A stretch of DNA of 64,000 nt. It comes from Candidatus Lernaella stagnicola. GTDB lineage: Bacteria > Lernaellota > Lernaellaia > Lernaellales > Lernaellaceae. The first letter of the stretch is position 1. The number at the start of each line of letters is the position of its first letter. The translations under genes and the position numbers were made by a program. The notes under the pieces were generated by a model, which was not told the DNA's origin, searched no databases, and was given only the letters and a program-made list of their open reading frames with translations. Of the stretch, positions 27,151 through 36,764 are shown piece after piece. The stretch covers positions 148,837 through 212,836 of the forward strand of contig JAVCCK010000023.1 of assembly GCA_030765525.1 (NCBI GenBank), given 5' to 3'.

Positions 27151-29192
27151 AGCTTCTCCACGATGATTTCGTTCCCGTCAAAACGAATGACGGCCCGGTG
27201 CGTTGCGACGCCCTTTTCTTCCTCTTCCAACAGCTTGTCGATAAGCAGGTTGATCACGTATTGGTTGATGACACGCGGCACGCACCGCGCGCCTTCCCGC
27301 ACACTGCGGACCATGGATTCACGCGCCATGAACACGCGCGCCCCCTCATCGATCTCCAACTCGATGCCCTTGGCCTCCCGCAGGCGGGCCACTTCCATCG
27401 CCAGTTGGTAGTCCACGATTTCGCGGCAGATCGGCAGGTCCAGCGGCAGGAAGGTGACCAGTTCGTCCAAGCGGCCGATGAACTCGGGGCGGAATCCCTT
27501 TTCCTGCAAACGGCTGCGCGCCGCGTCGAGAAACAACTCGGACAATTTCGCATCGCGCCGCGCCGCGCCCAACAGCTCGGCGAGCCGTTCGGGCTCTTCA
27601 TCCAACGTGTCGATCTTGAAGTATTCCTGCTGCAGCCACCGCTGTCCCGCGTTGGTCGTCATGACGATCAGGCACCGGCGGCCGTCGCGTATCGGCCCCG
27701 CCGGATCCGAAATCAGGCCTTCGTCGGCGAAGCGCAGCAACGAGTCGAACACTTCCACGTGCGCTTTTTCGATTTCGTCGAAGAGCACGACGCACTCGGG
27801 CATGTCGCGCAGGCCGTTGGTGAGCTTGCCGTCTCCGTAGCCGACGTACCCCGGCGGCGCACCGACGAAACCGCTCATGGATTCCTTGGTTTGAAACTGC
27901 CCCATTTCGAGATACAGCAGCAAATTCTCGTCGCCGAAAACGTAGCGCGCCAACTCCTTGGCCAGTTGCGTCTTGCCGGTGCCGGTCGGCCCGAGAAACA
28001 GGAACACGCCCGCCGGTCGCCCTTCACGCGACAACCCGAAGCGCAACCGCTTGATCCACGGCATAACGCTGCCCACCGAATCGTGCTGACCGCGAATCCG
28101 GTCGTTGATGCGCCCCTCGATCTCCGTGATGGAAAAAGTCTGCAAGGGCTTTTCCGGTTCGACTTCCGGCGGTTCAGTCGTGTCCAAATAGTCCCGCAGC
28201 GCGGTGATATCCACGTGCGCGTTGGCCGGAAGAACATCTTGCAAAGCCTCGGGACAAGCCTGCAGAAACGCCCGGCTGATTTCCGGCTCGCCCGCCGGCT
28301 GCTCGGTTTCGTACCGGGAAATCTCCACGGCACGCAGCAACACCCGCTGCACCGGCCCCAACAAGGAATGTTCGTCCAACTCGAGGGCATCGTTGCGCCG
28401 GCCGCCGGCCCAACTCAAATGACGCGCCAACGACGTGTGCAGGTCGCGCTTGACGTCCAAGCCCCGCATCGCCAGCGCGCCCGCCAAGTGCCCGCGGTCC
28501 TGCCCGAGCAGCGAATACAATAAATGCGGCGTGAATATCCGCTTCGCGCCGAGGCTGGCCGCGTCCTCCCGCAAACGCGCCAGGAATTTGCGGCCGCTTG
28601 GCGAGTAAAGCGACGTGTCGAGTTTGCGGGTGCCTCCGTCGGTCGAAGCGGCAAAAAGGTCGATCACTCGGTCGGGACGCAATTTCGTCTGCACGTATTT
28701 CAGAAAGTGCTGCAGCCCCTTTTCGGTGGCGTAGGCCTCCAAGATACCGGCGAGTCGGCTGTCGCTCGAACTGGCTTGCTCGTAGATCGCCAGCGTCAAC
28801 GCCGCTTCGGTAATCGTCTTTTGATCGTACTTGCGGGCGATGTTCTGGACCTTCTCGAGCATCGCCGACACCTCGGCGTCGACCGCCCCACGATGCAGGC
28901 GATCGCTCACCGGTGCGGGCTCGCCGGGCTTGTCGAGGCCGAAAGCGAGTTCAATGTTCTCGATGAACTGGTCCGGATCGTTGCCGCGCTTTTCGATCAG
29001 GTGAACGCGCACGATGCTGCCCGGGCTGGCCACCAGGCAATACAGCCAATGGCGCAGGTGTACCGCGCCGTCACCGTGAATGAGCGCCTGCGCCAGGACT
29101 TTATCGCCCTCTTCGCCCTTCTTGTCGCCAAGCATACGGGCCAGACGGCGATCGAATGCCGCGATATTCAATCCTTGTTCAGTCAACAACAT
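27147..29192 (-). CDS. ClpB/ClpA-like AAA+ unfoldase with one ATPase domain
   Basis: A 681-aa protein. ATG 29192 is preferred over GTG 29207 because GGAGG lies 6 nt upstream; it overlaps the previous gene by 14 nt. The first 370 residues contain Clp-N-like helical repeats. One AAA+ domain follows: Walker A GPTGTGKT near 400, pore loop GYVGYG near 450 and Walker B VVLFDEIEKA near 470, then a C-terminal small domain (GFRPEFIGRLDELVTF). The domain matches the second nucleotide-binding domain of ClpA/ClpB; the first domain and the ClpB middle coiled coil are missing. I see no ClpP-docking IGF-type loop. It probably threads proteins, perhaps to the CHAT protease encoded two genes upstream. Confidence 0.88.
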   Translation of the reverse strand: MLLTEQGLNIAAFDRRLARMLGDKKGEEGDKVLAQALIHGDGAVHLRHWLYCLVASPGSIVRVHLIEKRGNDPDQFIENIELAFGLDKPGEPAPVSDRLHRGAVDAEVSAMLEKVQNIARKYDQKTITEAALTLAIYEQASSSDSRLAGILEAYATEKGLQHFLKYVQTKLRPDRVIDLFAASTDGGTRKLDTSLYSPSGRKFLARLREDAASLGAKRIFTPHLLYSLLGQDRGHLAGALAMRGLDVKRDLHTSLARHLSWAGGRRNDALELDEHSLLGPVQRVLLRAVEISRYETEQPAGEPEISRAFLQACPEALQDVLPANAHVDITALRDYLDTTEPPEVEPEKPLQTFSITEIEGRINDRIRGQHDSVGSVMPWIKRLRFGLSREGRPAGVFLFLGPTGTGKTQLAKELARYVFGDENLLLYLEMGQFQTKESMSGFVGAPPGYVGYGDGKLTNGLRDMPECVVLFDEIEKAHVEVFDSLLRFADEGLISDPAGPIRDGRRCLIVMTTNAGQRWLQQEYFKIDTLDEEPERLAELLGAARRDAKLSELFLDAARSRLQEKGFRPEFIGRLDELVTFLPLDLPICREIVDYQLAMEVARLREAKGIELEIDEGARVFMARESMVRSVREGARCVPRVINQYVINLLIDKLLEEEEKGVATHRAVIRFDGNEIIVEKL

Positions 29193-32100
29193 GCTGGTCC
29201 TCCGCACCGATCAACGGCAACAACAATTCCTGCGCCCGGTGAATCTTCGCCATGGCGCGTTCCTGGTCCTTTTCCCCGGCCGCGGCCTGCGCGCACGCAA
29301 AGCCCACGAGCAGCCGCATCGCCGGTGTCATTCGATCTTCGAGATGCTGCGGCAGCCGCTCGCCGGTCAGCCGCCGCCAATCCTTTTTCCGAAACCAACC
29401 GTGCGCGGCCGCCAACCACAACGCCCGCGGATCCACGGGAAGGCCGTCGATGAACCACTGCGCCGGTTCGCCGAAAGCCTCTAGAAACTCCGCGTCGTTA
29501 TTCAAGGCGTGGTGCGCGGCGGTTTGTAAGAGATCTTGCCGCCCATCGTTCCATCCGCCGGATCCGTTATCCAGGGCGGCGGTCACCTGACGGGCCGCGG
29601 CGCGGCGCGCTTCACCCTCGCCGAGCCACATCGCGGCCGTCGCCCAGAAAGGCCATAGTTCATCGCCTGCCGGTGCCGGCGGCGGCGAAACGGCGGGTTG
29701 ACCCGCGGCCTCCGCCACGAATCGGTGCAACGTATACCATCGCTGCAAAACCGGATCGGCGTGGAATTCGGGGCTGCGGTCGTAATCATCCATCAGAGAG
29801 CGCGAAGCGGCGACGGCCTCCGTGTCCAGAAGTTGCGCGACGGTTCGCCCCACGGCGTCATCCGCGTGGTCGTCGGCCGGTAATCCGAAGGACTCCCCGA
29901 TGCGGCGCAACACGTCGTGACTGCTCAGCACCCATCCGGCGCGTGCAAAAAGCGACGACCGCGTGCCGCCGTGTTCGACGCGCAAGAGGTCGATCGCTTC
30001 GGCAACGCGACCTTGCTCCACGAGCCGCCGCGCTAGAAGCTGCCGCCAAACCTCGCCGGTTTTGTCGTCGAGGTTCGCCGGCGAGGCCGGATCGACTTCG
30101 CCCGCGCCCAGCGCCCCCGCCAAAAGCGCGTAACCCTCCGCCCACGATACGGACGCTCCGACGCCATCGAGAAGCTGCGCCGCCTCGCGCGCCGCCGCCT
30201 CCGTCGGCGTTCCGGCCGCAACGAGCAGCAATCGAGCCAGACGCGCTTTGGTAACGGGATCGTCGGGGGATTTTTCGTGAACCGCGCGATGACGCTTTTC
30301 CGCGTCCGGCCAATCCTCACGCCGTTCGGCAAGCGCCGCGCCGAGCCTTTCGGCGGCGGCTTCGAAAACCGAACCGCGCAGGCATTCCTGGTTGCGCGTT
30401 TCGCCCAACACGTTGGCCGCTTCGTCCGCGCGCCCCTGCCGCGTCGCCGTCAGCGCCTGAGCATAGACACATCCGGGATCCGCCGAGAACGTAGACGGCA
30501 AATACGAGGCCGCAATTTCCACCTCGCCGTGCCGCAAGGCAATCATGGCCAGTTGGCCGCGGGCGCTGTCCGCCTTCGGCCCGTTTAATAGGCTTTCCAG
30601 AAGCGGTCCCGCCGCCGGGTCATTCTGCCGCGCCAGGCAGACACCGTGCCAGTAGCACAGCGCGTCGTCCCACCAGGCGCGCGTAATCGCCGGCCACAAC
30701 GCCGTCGTCTGCCGCAGGGCGGCGAATTGTATCCCCGCTTCGACCGGCCGGCCTTGCGCCAACGTGAAACGGGCGCGTCCGACCGCCTCCTCGTTCTCGA
30801 AATCCTTGGCGATGGCATGTGTCGCCATGTCGCCCAAACCGGCGAACAACTCCGATTCCCGCCCCGAACCGGACCACGGCTCGGCGGTGCGGAAAGATGC
30901 GTCGTACGCCTCCCAGAGCGCGGTTAGTTGAGGCGCCGTTTCCTCCTGCCGCTCGCTGAGCGCCGCGCTCACCAACTCGACGGTTCGCTGGGCAATGTCG
31001 CGCTCGATTTCCGAGCGGAACCCCAGATGCCGCTGGCGGCTGCCGATGAGCCAGGCGACCGGCCAGTGTTGCCCGTCGACATCCTTCAGCAGCGGCCACA
31101 AATCGGTTAGCGGTTGGTTGATCATCAATACGCGAACCAGGAGCCACAGCATCCACGGCGGTGTGCCGATCGGAAGGTCGGTCAAGGCGGGCGGCAATTC
31201 CTGTCCCGGCCCCCGGCCGCATACTCGCAGGGCGAACGCGAACAGGTCGGCCGCGAAATCAAGTTGGGGAAACTCCGCAAACGAAGTGGCGCCTCGCGCG
31301 TCGGTCAAGCCGTTGAGCAGGCGCTCTTCTTTTTCCTCGGCGAGCGTCGGAGCTTGCGATTTGAAGACCAACGTGGCCGCCGCCTCCAACAACGAAAGCG
31401 GATCATCCTCGTCCCAGGTCTCCCGTTCCTGCGGATTGCCGATCAAATACCGCGCGACACGCTCCAGTCGATTGGCGTCCGGCTCCGCGTCCCGCACTTT
31501 GTCCGAGAGTTTGGCCAGGCCGCCGCGGAAATCCATTTCCACCCGAATGAACCGGTAGGCGATACCGATTTGCGTCCACGTTTTTTCGCCGTCGGCAACT
31601 TCGATTTCGCCGCAAAGCGTGCCGGCGAGCTCGACTTGGTCGCGGGTCCATTGCGGGTTGATCCGCAGCTTCTGGCGGATCACTTTCAACACCAATTCTT
31701 TTTCCTGGCGGTCTTCGAACTCCCCTCCGGAAAGACGTTTCGTCGCTTTCACAGTCGCCGTCAGCGACTCCTGCAGCATGATGTCGATCATGTTTTGCAG
31801 GCGCTCCGCCCCGGCCTCATCGTGCAGTTTCAGGGCGGCGGCGCGTTCGGCGGCGGCCGTGTCACCCACGTGCAGCAAAGCGCGGGCCATCCAGTACCGC
31901 GCCCGGGGGCGGTGCGGCGTCAACTCAAGCGCCTTCTCGGCGAAACGCACCATGGGCTCGAAGCTCTGCGCCCACTCCGACGCGCGCGCGCCGACTACTA
32001 ACGCGTCCGCCTTCATCATCGTGGAGAAATCAAAACGCGCGGCCTTTACCTTTTGGAGCCATTGCAGCGCCTCATCCCGCGACGCGAACACGTCCGGACA

Positions 32101-32694
32101 TTCGGCCAACACGCGACAAGCTTTGAACACGTCGTGCCCCTGCAAACCGGCGTGCGCCTGGCTGAGAAAATCGCTTAATTCGTTTCGTTCGTAACGGTCG
32201 TACACCGTCTCGAGGACCCGCACGATGGCCGCGCCGTGAGCGGCGAAGGTCGCGGCCGGATCGCCGACCCAATAGCGGGCTTGCGTAAGATAAAGAGGCT
32301 CGCCCGGTTCCTTGTCGTCCAGCAATTCCAGCAATTGCCAACGTAACGACACGCACGTTTCGCGGGCGGGCGACAGAGCCTGGAGTTCCTGCAACCAACG
32401 CGCCGCGGCCACCCCGTCGCCGTTTCGCAAATGGATGTGCGCCAGATACGCCGCCGCGTCCCGCAAGAGACCCGCGGCGTTTTCATCGCTCGTCGCACTT
32501 GTCTCGCGGGTACCGGCCAACGCGCGTTCCAATGACGTAATCGCCGTTGCGTTGTTGTGCCGTTGCGCCTTCCACAAACACCGCCGCAGACGACCGAACT
32601 TGCTGAAAAGCCACGCGAGGCGTTGCCACCACGCCGATTCAATCGGGACGGGTGCGAATTTCGCGGGGTAAGTGGCGCCGATTCGCGCCATCAT
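29179..32694 (-). CDS. Giant TPR-like helical scaffold protein
   Basis: About 1,171 aa from ATG 32694, chosen because GGAG lies just upstream; an in-frame ATG at 32739 would overlap the CHAT gene. The protein is Ala/Leu/Glu-rich with continuous helical repeats of TPR type (for example AAAYLAHIHLRNGDGVAAARW; MARALLHVGDTAAAERAAAL; GYALLAGALGAGEVDPASPA). There is no signal peptide or catalytic motif. Its size and position between the CHAT-Clp-N gene and the ClpB-like gene suggest a scaffold or substrate-recruiting platform. Confidence 0.78.
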   Translation of the reverse strand: MMARIGATYPAKFAPVPIESAWWQRLAWLFSKFGRLRRCLWKAQRHNNATAITSLERALAGTRETSATSDENAAGLLRDAAAYLAHIHLRNGDGVAAARWLQELQALSPARETCVSLRWQLLELLDDKEPGEPLYLTQARYWVGDPAATFAAHGAAIVRVLETVYDRYERNELSDFLSQAHAGLQGHDVFKACRVLAECPDVFASRDEALQWLQKVKAARFDFSTMMKADALVVGARASEWAQSFEPMVRFAEKALELTPHRPRARYWMARALLHVGDTAAAERAAALKLHDEAGAERLQNMIDIMLQESLTATVKATKRLSGGEFEDRQEKELVLKVIRQKLRINPQWTRDQVELAGTLCGEIEVADGEKTWTQIGIAYRFIRVEMDFRGGLAKLSDKVRDAEPDANRLERVARYLIGNPQERETWDEDDPLSLLEAAATLVFKSQAPTLAEEKEERLLNGLTDARGATSFAEFPQLDFAADLFAFALRVCGRGPGQELPPALTDLPIGTPPWMLWLLVRVLMINQPLTDLWPLLKDVDGQHWPVAWLIGSRQRHLGFRSEIERDIAQRTVELVSAALSERQEETAPQLTALWEAYDASFRTAEPWSGSGRESELFAGLGDMATHAIAKDFENEEAVGRARFTLAQGRPVEAGIQFAALRQTTALWPAITRAWWDDALCYWHGVCLARQNDPAAGPLLESLLNGPKADSARGQLAMIALRHGEVEIAASYLPSTFSADPGCVYAQALTATRQGRADEAANVLGETRNQECLRGSVFEAAAERLGAALAERREDWPDAEKRHRAVHEKSPDDPVTKARLARLLLVAAGTPTEAAAREAAQLLDGVGASVSWAEGYALLAGALGAGEVDPASPANLDDKTGEVWRQLLARRLVEQGRVAEAIDLLRVEHGGTRSSLFARAGWVLSSHDVLRRIGESFGLPADDHADDAVGRTVAQLLDTEAVAASRSLMDDYDRSPEFHADPVLQRWYTLHRFVAEAAGQPAVSPPPAPAGDELWPFWATAAMWLGEGEARRAAARQVTAALDNGSGGWNDGRQDLLQTAAHHALNNDAEFLEAFGEPAQWFIDGLPVDPRALWLAAAHGWFRKKDWRRLTGERLPQHLEDRMTPAMRLLVGFACAQAAAGEKDQERAMAKIHRAQELLLPLIGAEDQHVVD

Positions 32695-32722
32695 CGCACT
32701 CCGGGTTCGGCAAGGCGGGCGC

Positions 32723-35700
32723 TCATTCACCTTCCTCATGGCGCGCGACGGTTTCGGCCGCCGAGGCAATCATTTCGGTCAAGCGCGGATCGACCTGGTT
32801 GAGGAGCTGGGCCACGACTCCGCCGCCATCGGCAAAGAACGAGCGGTGAATGTCGGCCATCGACACTTGCTCGCGCCGCTGCTCTGCGGCGAATCGCCTC
32901 GCCCGCGTCAAAATGTGCTCGACGTGAACGGAAATGCGCGGCGTCTCCGGCATCGTCGGCGGCGCCTGCCGCGGCGGCACGAGTTGGAGCACGTAATCCT
33001 TGAGTTCACTGATCCGGGCCACGCCGAATCCGGCCCGTAGCATTACCGTTTGCGCCGGGCTGTCGGGCAATTCCAGCAACGCGGCGAATAGATGCGGCGA
33101 CTTGATTTCGAGCCAGCCTTGCAGGTAGGCGAATTGCGCCGCTTCCCGCATCAAACGCCAGGCCGACGGTTCGAAATCGGACGTCGATATACCCGCGGGC
33201 TCCGGCCCACCCTCGGGAACCGCCGGGCTCGCCACGCTTGATTGGGCATGCCGCAAGCGGTCCATATCCAGGCCCGGAACCAAACTGCGAACCGCGATCT
33301 TGAAGTTGAGGTCGGCTCGGTCGCAGAACGCGCGGAACAATTCGGCCTCGGTGATGCGCGCCGGGTCGGCTGCGATGCGCCGCGCCGTTTCCAACGTGGG
33401 CAGCACGATTCGCTCCGCGACGCTGGGCTTGAACGGAAAGACGAACGAGCCGCGTCGCTCGGTGGTCTCGAGAAGATGGGCGGCGACTCCGGCGGCGTTA
33501 ATACCCAACTCCGCCACCAAGCGCACCACGTGCCCCTCCGGTTGCGCGAGAAACGCGGCGAACAGCAGGCGATTGGGCAGTTCGCGCAGGCCGAATTCCT
33601 GCGTCAGGTTGTGCGCCGTCTCAATGACACGCCGGGCGCCAACGTCCAAGATCGCCAGGTCGAGTGTGCCGTTCCCGGTCAGCGACCAGTTCACGTCATC
33701 GCTTATCACGGCCCCGGGTTCCCCCTTCTCCGGCTCGCCTTGTACAGCGGCGGGCGGCCCCTCTTCCGGCGCGTCATCGCTGGACGGTTGCTTGAGAAGT
33801 GTCGTTTCCGGGTCTCCGGAAGGCGTGTCGTCCGAATCGCTCGGTCCGCTCGCGGGTGTGTCCGGAGCCTCGGGCCGGCGCGGTGGCGTGGGCGGCAAAA
33901 TATCGGCCAGCGCACGCCGCAGGCAATCCCAGTCGAATTGCGGGATCAAGCTGTGCAGCCATGTCTTGAATTGCGAATTGGAGCGCTCGCAAAACGCGCG
34001 GAGTAATTCGGCTTCGGTGATGCATGCCGGATCGACTGCCGCCAGCCGCGCCGCCTTCAACACCGGCAAAACAATCCGTTTCGCCGCCTTCGACTCCAGC
34101 GGAAAAGTGGAAGGTTCAGAGCCCTTCGAGGCAGCGCGCATGTTGTCGGCGACCTCGCAGACATCCACACCCAACTCTGCCAGTAGACGCGACGTGAACG
34201 TGTCCTGCCGCTCGACGAACGCCGCCATCAACACGCGATTGGGGATGTAGCGCAAACCCCATTCCTGCGCCGACCGGTGCGCCGTCTCGATGATGTGACG
34301 CGCCTCATCGTCCAAGGCCGTCAGGTCCAGTTCCTCGTCATCGGTCAGCGGCCATTCATCATTGAGCCGCGGTTCCCAATCGCCTTCCGGAAAGCGCAGT
34401 TCGTCCAGATTCACGTCGCCGGTCGTGACCAGGAATTCCTTGAAGTCGGCTGACGCACTTTGGCAGAAGCCGCGAAACAGCATCTGTTCGCTGATCTTGC
34501 TCGACGGACCCGCAAACTTTGCCGCGGCCTCCAACATGGGCGCTATCACCGGCCGCACGGCTTCCGACCCAAGGCCGAAAGTTCGCGGACTCTCCGCTTT
34601 GGTGACTTGCAGCAACTTGCCGGTGAGTAGTTCGGGGTTTTTATCGACCTCGCGGATCAGGCGTTCGGCTGCGCCCTCCAGTTGTGTGAGAAAAGCGATC
34701 AACACAATGCGGTGGGGTATCGGGAAATGCCCGCGTTGCTGCGCGAGGCGGTGAGCGTTGTCGACGATGCGTCGCGCGGCCGGCGTCAGTTCGTCCAGCC
34801 GTAAAACACCGCTGTCGTCCATCTCTCCGTCGGAGAGCAGCGTCTCTAAAGTATGCAGCGCCGTCGCGGCGTCGGGCATGACGCCCAGTTGCTCGCTCGG
34901 CCAATTCTCGGTCGCCAAAAAGCTCCGCAGCAAATCGGCTTCGTGAATGATTTTCGTGTCCGTGTCCACGTGCGCCCGGGCCAGGCCTTCAGCGTTCTCA
35001 AGCAAACGCAGCAGTTCCGGCCCATAGTGAGTCCGCTCGGTCGGCAGGACGTCTCGCAGCAAGTGTTCCTCGAATCGGCCGTTTTGCAGATCGGATGTCC
35101 CGGGTTGCCCGCCGCGTGGCTGCGCCGGGTCGCGGGGCGAGGTCGCACTCGGCTCCATTTCGGGCAATTGGCCGATACGTTCGTACAATTCGTCCGGATC
35201 GATGCGGTGCTCCCGCAACAAGCTGCGCGTCAAATCACCCTTGCCCACCAGGCCGGCCAGCAAGTCGTTGGGGGTTAGGCTCTCGCGGTTCTGGTTGGTC
35301 ATCCGCTTGCCGGCCCACAGCAGCACCGGCGTCATTTCCAAACCGAACGCTTCGTTCTGCAAACGGCCGGCGGCGTCGAAAACGCTCAGGTCGTATTCGA
35401 CGGGCGGTTCGGCCGTCTCGACAATCTGCTCGGCGGCGGCGGCCAATCCCGGCATCGTTTTGAACGGATCGCCGAAATAGCGGTAGGCCATCCAGGCGAT
35501 GTCGGGCTGGTCTTGGCGATAGCGTTCCAGACTGTTGCGCCGCGCCTCGGCCAGCGATTCGCTTAGTGTCTTGTCGGGCGACAGCGCGGTTTCGAAAAAG
35601 TCGATCGCCGCCCTTGCCGCCTGGTTGTTGACGACGCTGTAGATCGGCGCAATGACCACCTTGTTGCCGTCGTTGACGGAAAACGCCCGCGCCAGGCTAT

Positions 35701-36745
35701 GCGGCTCCCGTTCGATGTCCCATTGGTCGCCGGCCGCGCCGCTTTGGCACGCGTTGAGAAAAATCAGCTTCGCGTTCGGCGCCGCGTCGGCGATCTGTCG
35801 GGCCGGCAAAGGTCCGTCGGCCAGAATCAACTGCCCCTGACGACTCTCGTTGCAGAAGTCGCCGTGCCCGAAGTAGTAGATGCCGGCGAATTCGCGCTGC
35901 TCCAACAGAGCGAGCACTTTGCCGACTTTCGCATCCCGATATTTCACGCGCGTGATGTTGTACCCGCGGGCCTCAAGCAGCGATTCCAACCTGGCGACGT
36001 GGCTTTTGCATTGGCCCTTGCCGTCGGAGTATTTGCTGAACAAACTATTCAGCGGATCATCGTGCGGATCGATGATGAACAGCCATTCCCGCGAGCGGCT
36101 CGGGCCCTTGTAGGCGTCGCGAATCACGTGACTGAAGTGGTAGGTCAGCGCCAGCTTGTCGCCGCCCAGCCGCATTTCGCTGCGGTGGCGCGAACAATAC
36201 GGGCCGGGCCAATCGGGGTGATCCAAATCGCGCAGATAGTCCCACAGCAGATCCTTGTGAAACACCTTCTTGCCCAGCGCCAATTGCTGATAAAAGTCCA
36301 GCATGATCGCCGGGGGCACGATGAAACGCCGTGTGCAATCCGGCTCGGGACACTCCATAAAATATTCTTCCATCGCCTCCCACGGTATTTGCTCGACGAT
36401 GTCGCGGGCGAAGGTGTCCAATTGCGGGTGAATCGGCGGCGCCGTCATCTTGATGAAACCGCACTCGGGAAGAATCTGCTTGGCCAAACGCAACGCGGCG
36501 TCTTCCACGCTCAAATCGCCCCGCTTCGCCCCGGCGACCGCACGGGTATTTAATTCGTCCACCCGCAGTTTGATGTCGCGAATCAACCGTTGCACGCTAT
36601 CTCGGCTCGGCACCAACTTGAATTCGGTTACCGGCCGCGTCGCCTGCGTTCCGGTGCCGACCGGCAGCATTTCCTGGCGGTATGCAACTCCGCCGCGGTC
36701 GGACGAATCCTGCTGGTACGAAACGGAAAGTATCCGAGTTTCCAT
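32723..36745 (-). CDS. CHAT-domain caspase-like protease fused to Clp-N repeats
   Basis: About 1,340 aa from ATG 36745. The upstream frame extension lacks an SD, and the previous gene stops 19 nt before this ATG. Residues about 1-420 form a CHAT (caspase HetF-associated with TPR) peptidase: catalytic His in YYFGHGDF near 291 and catalytic Cys in FLNACQSG near 330. An inserted Cys pair (CPEPDC) near residue 130 may bind zinc with a later CSRH. From about residue 500 on there are four related modules of about 150 aa, each like a double Clp-N repeat (EARHIIETAHRSAQEWGL; ITEAELLRAFCERS), joined by an acidic Pro/Ser-rich linker. CHAT proteases act in regulated proteolysis and cell death. The Clp-N array probably docks on the ClpB-like ATPase or shared clients. 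Confidence 0.85.
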   Translation of the reverse strand: METRILSVSYQQDSSDRGGVAYRQEMLPVGTGTQATRPVTEFKLVPSRDSVQRLIRDIKLRVDELNTRAVAGAKRGDLSVEDAALRLAKQILPECGFIKMTAPPIHPQLDTFARDIVEQIPWEAMEEYFMECPEPDCTRRFIVPPAIMLDFYQQLALGKKVFHKDLLWDYLRDLDHPDWPGPYCSRHRSEMRLGGDKLALTYHFSHVIRDAYKGPSRSREWLFIIDPHDDPLNSLFSKYSDGKGQCKSHVARLESLLEARGYNITRVKYRDAKVGKVLALLEQREFAGIYYFGHGDFCNESRQGQLILADGPLPARQIADAAPNAKLIFLNACQSGAAGDQWDIEREPHSLARAFSVNDGNKVVIAPIYSVVNNQAARAAIDFFETALSPDKTLSESLAEARRNSLERYRQDQPDIAWMAYRYFGDPFKTMPGLAAAAEQIVETAEPPVEYDLSVFDAAGRLQNEAFGLEMTPVLLWAGKRMTNQNRESLTPNDLLAGLVGKGDLTRSLLREHRIDPDELYERIGQLPEMEPSATSPRDPAQPRGGQPGTSDLQNGRFEEHLLRDVLPTERTHYGPELLRLLENAEGLARAHVDTDTKIIHEADLLRSFLATENWPSEQLGVMPDAATALHTLETLLSDGEMDDSGVLRLDELTPAARRIVDNAHRLAQQRGHFPIPHRIVLIAFLTQLEGAAERLIREVDKNPELLTGKLLQVTKAESPRTFGLGSEAVRPVIAPMLEAAAKFAGPSSKISEQMLFRGFCQSASADFKEFLVTTGDVNLDELRFPEGDWEPRLNDEWPLTDDEELDLTALDDEARHIIETAHRSAQEWGLRYIPNRVLMAAFVERQDTFTSRLLAELGVDVCEVADNMRAASKGSEPSTFPLESKAAKRIVLPVLKAARLAAVDPACITEAELLRAFCERSNSQFKTWLHSLIPQFDWDCLRRALADILPPTPPRRPEAPDTPASGPSDSDDTPSGDPETTLLKQPSSDDAPEEGPPAAVQGEPEKGEPGAVISDDVNWSLTGNGTLDLAILDVGARRVIETAHNLTQEFGLRELPNRLLFAAFLAQPEGHVVRLVAELGINAAGVAAHLLETTERRGSFVFPFKPSVAERIVLPTLETARRIAADPARITEAELFRAFCDRADLNFKIAVRSLVPGLDMDRLRHAQSSVASPAVPEGGPEPAGISTSDFEPSAWRLMREAAQFAYLQGWLEIKSPHLFAALLELPDSPAQTVMLRAGFGVARISELKDYVLQLVPPRQAPPTMPETPRISVHVEHILTRARRFAAEQRREQVSMADIHRSFFADGGGVVAQLLNQVDPRLTEMIASAAETVARHEEGE

Positions 36746-36764
36746 CACCCGCCCCACATCGCTT

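Noticed and set aside
24727..27411. An 894-codon plus-strand open frame
   Set aside because: High-GC antisense shadow over the kinase, TPR and AAA+ genes; the minus-strand frames carry clear family motifs.
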